From: Desulfosporosinus youngiae DSM 17734
GTDB taxonomy: Bacteria > Bacillota > Desulfitobacteriia > Desulfitobacteriales > Desulfitobacteriaceae
DNA: 64,000 bases
Reading direction: 5' to 3'
Assembly: GCF_000244895.1 (NCBI RefSeq)
Contig: NZ_CM001441.1
Span: forward strand, 2,314,226 to 2,378,225
The notes beneath the pieces are model-generated. The model had not been told where the DNA came from, did no database searches, and worked only from the letters and a program-made list of their open reading frames with translations. Made by a program: the position numbers and the translations under genes. This document shows positions 61,510-64,000 of the stretch, one piece after another (the stretch's first letter is position 1; every line of letters begins with the position of its first letter).

Positions 61510-62949
61510 ATGAACAATGTAACATTTAGAACACTATCCTTACAAACGTGCCTCCCCAAAACTATACCCCATCCACTCAACATAGCAGTAGCAGGGACAG
61601 GCTATGTTGGTTTAGTCTCAGGAGTATGCATGGCACATAGAGGTCATCATGTGACCTGTGTTGATGTTGATGTGAAGAAAGTTACAATGATGCAACAAGG
61701 TATTTCTCCCATTTACGAACAGGACTTAGAGGAACTAATGTATCTTAATAAAGAAAGAATAACTTACACTACCGACTACAAGTCAGCCTACAAGAATGCT
61801 GAGGCAATATTTATCGGCGTTGGAACCCCGGAACAGCCCGACGGTTCTGCCGACTTGTCTTACATAGCAACAGTCGCCAGACAGATTGCTGAAACAGTGG
61901 AAAAGGACTGCCTTGTTGTGGTAAAATCCACAGTCCCTGTAGGTACCAATGACAAGGTGGAGCAATTTATAAAGGACTTTCTGCCCAGAGACGGTGAGAA
62001 TGATATTCTTGGTAAGCATAAGCAGATAAAAATCGAAGTGGCAAGTAACCCGGAATTCTTAGCCCAAGGCACAGCGGTACGTGATACTTTAGAGGCGCCG
62101 AGAATTATCATTGGTACAAACAGTAAAACAGCCGAGGAAACCTTGAAGAAGATTTATGAACCGTTTGGCCTGCCTATTGTATCTGTGTCAAGAAGGTCTG
62201 CAGAGATGGTTAAGTATGCTTCCAATGACTTCCTGGCTTTAAAAATATCTTATATGAACGATATCGCTAACCTTTGTGAATTAGTGGGGGCAGATATTCA
62301 GGACGTGTCTGTGGGTATGGGATTTGATAGCAGAATAGGTAGTAAGTTCTTAAATGCTGGTATTGGTTATGGTGGCAGCTGCTTTCCTAAGGATACGAAA
62401 GCCCTGGAATATTTGGCAAAGCAAAATGGTTACGAACTAAGGACTGTTAAGGCTGCGATTGATGTGAATAAAGACCAGAAAATAGTTTTATATAAGAAGG
62501 CACGTAAGAGACTCATTACATTTAATGGCTTAAAAGTAGCAGTGCTTGGGTTGGCATTTAAACCGGGAACCGATGATCTGAGAGAGGCTCCATCGTTAGA
62601 AAATGTACCTTTGTTGTTAGAGCAGGGGGCAGATGTCTATGCGTATGATCCTGTCGGGGTAGATAATTTTAAAAAGAGATTTCCTGAGACTATGACAGAG
62701 AGTTTAGGGAGGCATGGGAAAGGCAGTATTAGATATGTGGAGAGCCCTGAAGAAGCACTAGAAGGCGCTAACGTATGCTTTATCTTTACTGAATGGGGTG
62801 AAGTCAAAGATGTGAAACCGGAAGAATATGTGAGACTAATGCGCACACCACTGGTTTACGATGGAAGGAATATTTATTGTGTGGAAGATATGAAGAAAGT
62901 AGGCGTGGAATATTACTCTATTGGCAGGAAGCAATCTGTCACTCGATAG
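61510..62949 (+). CDS. ugd: UDP-glucose 6-dehydrogenase
   Basis: The 479-aa enzyme oxidises UDP-glucose to UDP-glucuronate with NAD. It has the Rossmann start LNIAVAGTGYVGLVSGVCMA, VDVDVKKV, VVVKSTVPVGTND, ASNPEFLAQGTAVRD, and catalytic cysteine in GYGGSCFPKDTKALEY. AVLGLAFKPGTDDLREAPS is the C-terminal cofactor block. Compared with most homologues it carries about 22 extra residues at the N-terminus; ATG 61510 follows GAAAGGAG, so this start is favoured. It supplies UDP-glucuronate to the epimerase-like enzyme that follows. Confidence 0.95.
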   Translation: MNNVTFRTLSLQTCLPKTIPHPLNIAVAGTGYVGLVSGVCMAHRGHHVTCVDVDVKKVTMMQQGISPIYEQDLEELMYLNKERITYTTDYKSAYKNAEAIFIGVGTPEQPDGSADLSYIATVARQIAETVEKDCLVVVKSTVPVGTNDKVEQFIKDFLPRDGENDILGKHKQIKIEVASNPEFLAQGTAVRDTLEAPRIIIGTNSKTAEETLKKIYEPFGLPIVSVSRRSAEMVKYASNDFLALKISYMNDIANLCELVGADIQDVSVGMGFDSRIGSKFLNAGIGYGGSCFPKDTKALEYLAKQNGYELRTVKAAIDVNKDQKIVLYKKARKRLITFNGLKVAVLGLAFKPGTDDLREAPSLENVPLLLEQGADVYAYDPVGVDNFKKRFPETMTESLGRHGKGSIRYVESPEEALEGANVCFIFTEWGEVKDVKPEEYVRLMRTPLVYDGRNIYCVEDMKKVGVEYYSIGRKQSVTR

Positions 62950-63001
62950 ATAGATTAATCATAGAGTATTTTCATTCTTAAGTAAAAGGAGACCAATTAA
63001 T

Positions 63002-64000
63002 ATGATTGAAGGATATCGAGAGTTAGACTTCAGTAAAACCTATTTAATTACCGGGGGCGCAGGGTTCATTGGATTTTTCCTGTCTAAGAGACTATTGGAG
63101 CAAGGATGTAGAGTCGTTGGATTGGATAATATGAACAACTACTATGATGTGAATTTAAAGGAGAGCAGGCTGAAGAAGTTGGAAGGATATGCCCGCTATA
63201 CCTTCATTAAAAGGGACATTTCTGACAAGGACAATGTTAAGCAGGTCTTTAAGGAGTACAAGCCAAATATCATCGTGAATCTGGCAGCTCAGGCTGGAGT
63301 GCGTTACAGTATTGAGAATCCTGATTCTTATATTCAGAGCAATATCATCGGATTTTATAATATTTTGGAGGCCTGTCGGCATAACCAAGTAGATCACTTA
63401 GTCTATGCGTCCTCCAGTTCCGTCTACGGTGCCAATATAAATGTGCCGTTCTCAACGGAAGACCAGGTTGACAATCCCGTTTCTCTTTATGCGGCCACTA
63501 AGAAATCAAATGAGTTAATGGCCCATACCTATAGTCAGTTGTACGACATACCTTGCACGGGCTTAAGATTCTTCACGGTTTATGGCCCAATGGGGCGACC
63601 GGATATGGCTTATTTTGGTTTCGCTGAGAAGATTTTTAACGGCGAGGCCATCAGCGTGTTTAACTATGGGGACTGTTATAGAGACTTTACCTATATTGAC
63701 GATATTGTAGAATCTGTGGCGCGGATATTGTGCAATCCACCGGTTAAGAGAGTGGAAAAGGATAGTATCTTAAACGGTATACAGTATGCAGTCTATAATA
63801 TCGGCAACAATCAGCCTGAGAAGTTGATGGATTATATCGCTGCATTAGAAAAAGCTTTAAGCAAGGCAGTCGGGAGAGAGATTGTTGCAAAGAAAGAGTT
63901 CCTTCCCATGCAGCTGGGCGATGTCAAGGTCACTTATAGCAACAGTTCGCCTTTAGAGAGAGATTTTGATTTCAAACCTAGCACGAGCATAGAAGAAGGG
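63002..64000 (+). CDS. UDP-glucuronate 4-epimerase-like NAD-dependent epimerase, 3' end outside window
   Basis: The frame is open from ATG 63002 to the window edge (333 codons). TYLITGGAGFIGFFLSKRLL is the NAD-binding start, GLDNMNNYYDVNLKESRL is the subfamily-typical loop, ASSSSVYGA contains the active-site serine, and SLYAATKKSNELMAHTY holds YxxxK. TVYGPMGRPDMAYFGFAEKI matches UDP-glucuronate or galacturonate epimerases. AAAAGGAGACC gives the ribosome site. Fed by Ugd, it would interconvert UDP-GlcA and UDP-GalA. The last few residues and stop are missing from the window. Confidence 0.9.
   Translation, partial: MIEGYRELDFSKTYLITGGAGFIGFFLSKRLLEQGCRVVGLDNMNNYYDVNLKESRLKKLEGYARYTFIKRDISDKDNVKQVFKEYKPNIIVNLAAQAGVRYSIENPDSYIQSNIIGFYNILEACRHNQVDHLVYASSSSVYGANINVPFSTEDQVDNPVSLYAATKKSNELMAHTYSQLYDIPCTGLRFFTVYGPMGRPDMAYFGFAEKIFNGEAISVFNYGDCYRDFTYIDDIVESVARILCNPPVKRVEKDSILNGIQYAVYNIGNNQPEKLMDYIAALEKALSKAVGREIVAKKEFLPMQLGDVKVTYSNSSPLERDFDFKPSTSIEEG

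Noticed and set aside
1-64000. CRISPR arrays, tRNA or rRNA genes
   Set aside because: No regularly spaced repeat array and no tRNA or rRNA sequence was recognised on either strand by reading.

Overview
The window looks like the chromosome of an anaerobic, spore-forming Gram-positive bacterium (Firmicutes/Clostridia). The style, a clostridial GlgC/GlgD pair, AT-leaning DNA, strong AGGAGG ribosome sites, two cobalamin riboswitches and many GTG/TTG starts, fits the Desulfosporosinus/Desulfitobacterium group. That assignment is inference; there is no rRNA or other phylogenetic marker here. Almost every large open frame belongs to a recognisable family.

Layout. Bases 1-10151 hold a glycogen operon on the plus strand: the 3' end of glgB, then glgP, glgC, glgD, glgA and an unusual single gene joining a GH13 amylase/neopullulanase-like enzyme to a GH77 4-alpha-glucanotransferase. 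Bases 10325-12282 carry small membrane or unknown proteins and a DUF1540 gene of 57 codons on the minus strand. Bases 12370-16583 are a cobalamin-riboswitch operon: a CblS-like kinase, a CblT-like ECF S component, a double ECF ATPase and EcfT. This looks like a self-contained alpha-ribazole/corrinoid salvage unit. Bases 16584-28415 are housekeeping and mixed genes: a CXXCXGXG zinc-ribbon protein, YidC, an M29 aminopeptidase, a cupin, a PanE-like reductase, a MoxR/CoxE-type pair, an Uma2 nuclease, decayed histidine-kinase and permease remnants, and a CadC/CadA metal-efflux pair.

Bases 28828-34098 hold a second cobalamin riboswitch, followed by a terminator and a five-gene Opp/Nik-type ABC importer whose first ATPase ends in a zinc-ribbon-like tail. 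Cobalt or a corrinoid-related compound is the likely cargo (inference). Bases 34890-37138 are an IS1634-like insertion sequence with 16-bp inverted ends. It is flanked by a perfect 111-bp direct repeat, yet its transposase is broken by three frame changes. A radical SAM gene and a MalT-type LuxR regulator follow.

Bases 42259-48880 form a signalling island: four NarL-type response regulators, one HisKA_3 histidine kinase and one cupin-AraC regulator. Two of the response regulators are near-identical duplicates (about ten nucleotide differences over 630 bp), and the other two have lost one acidic-pocket residue. From 48920 to the window end is an envelope-polysaccharide or glycan cluster. It has a PglF/E/C/D-like module for a UDP-diacetamido-sugar and its transfer to undecaprenyl phosphate, three glycosyltransferases, a CapK/PaaK-like adenylation protein, a Wzy-like polymerase/ligase, a Wzx-like flippase, UDP-glucose dehydrogenase and a UDP-glucuronate-epimerase-like gene cut by the window edge. 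The signalling island may control this cluster; position is the only evidence.

The best leads for something undescribed are the duplicated response-regulator island with its structured leader, the B12-riboswitch Opp-type importer with a zinc-ribbon ATPase, the IS with a 111-bp duplication, and the acetyltransferase relics behind pglD. No wholly novel multi-gene system could be demonstrated from sequence alone.
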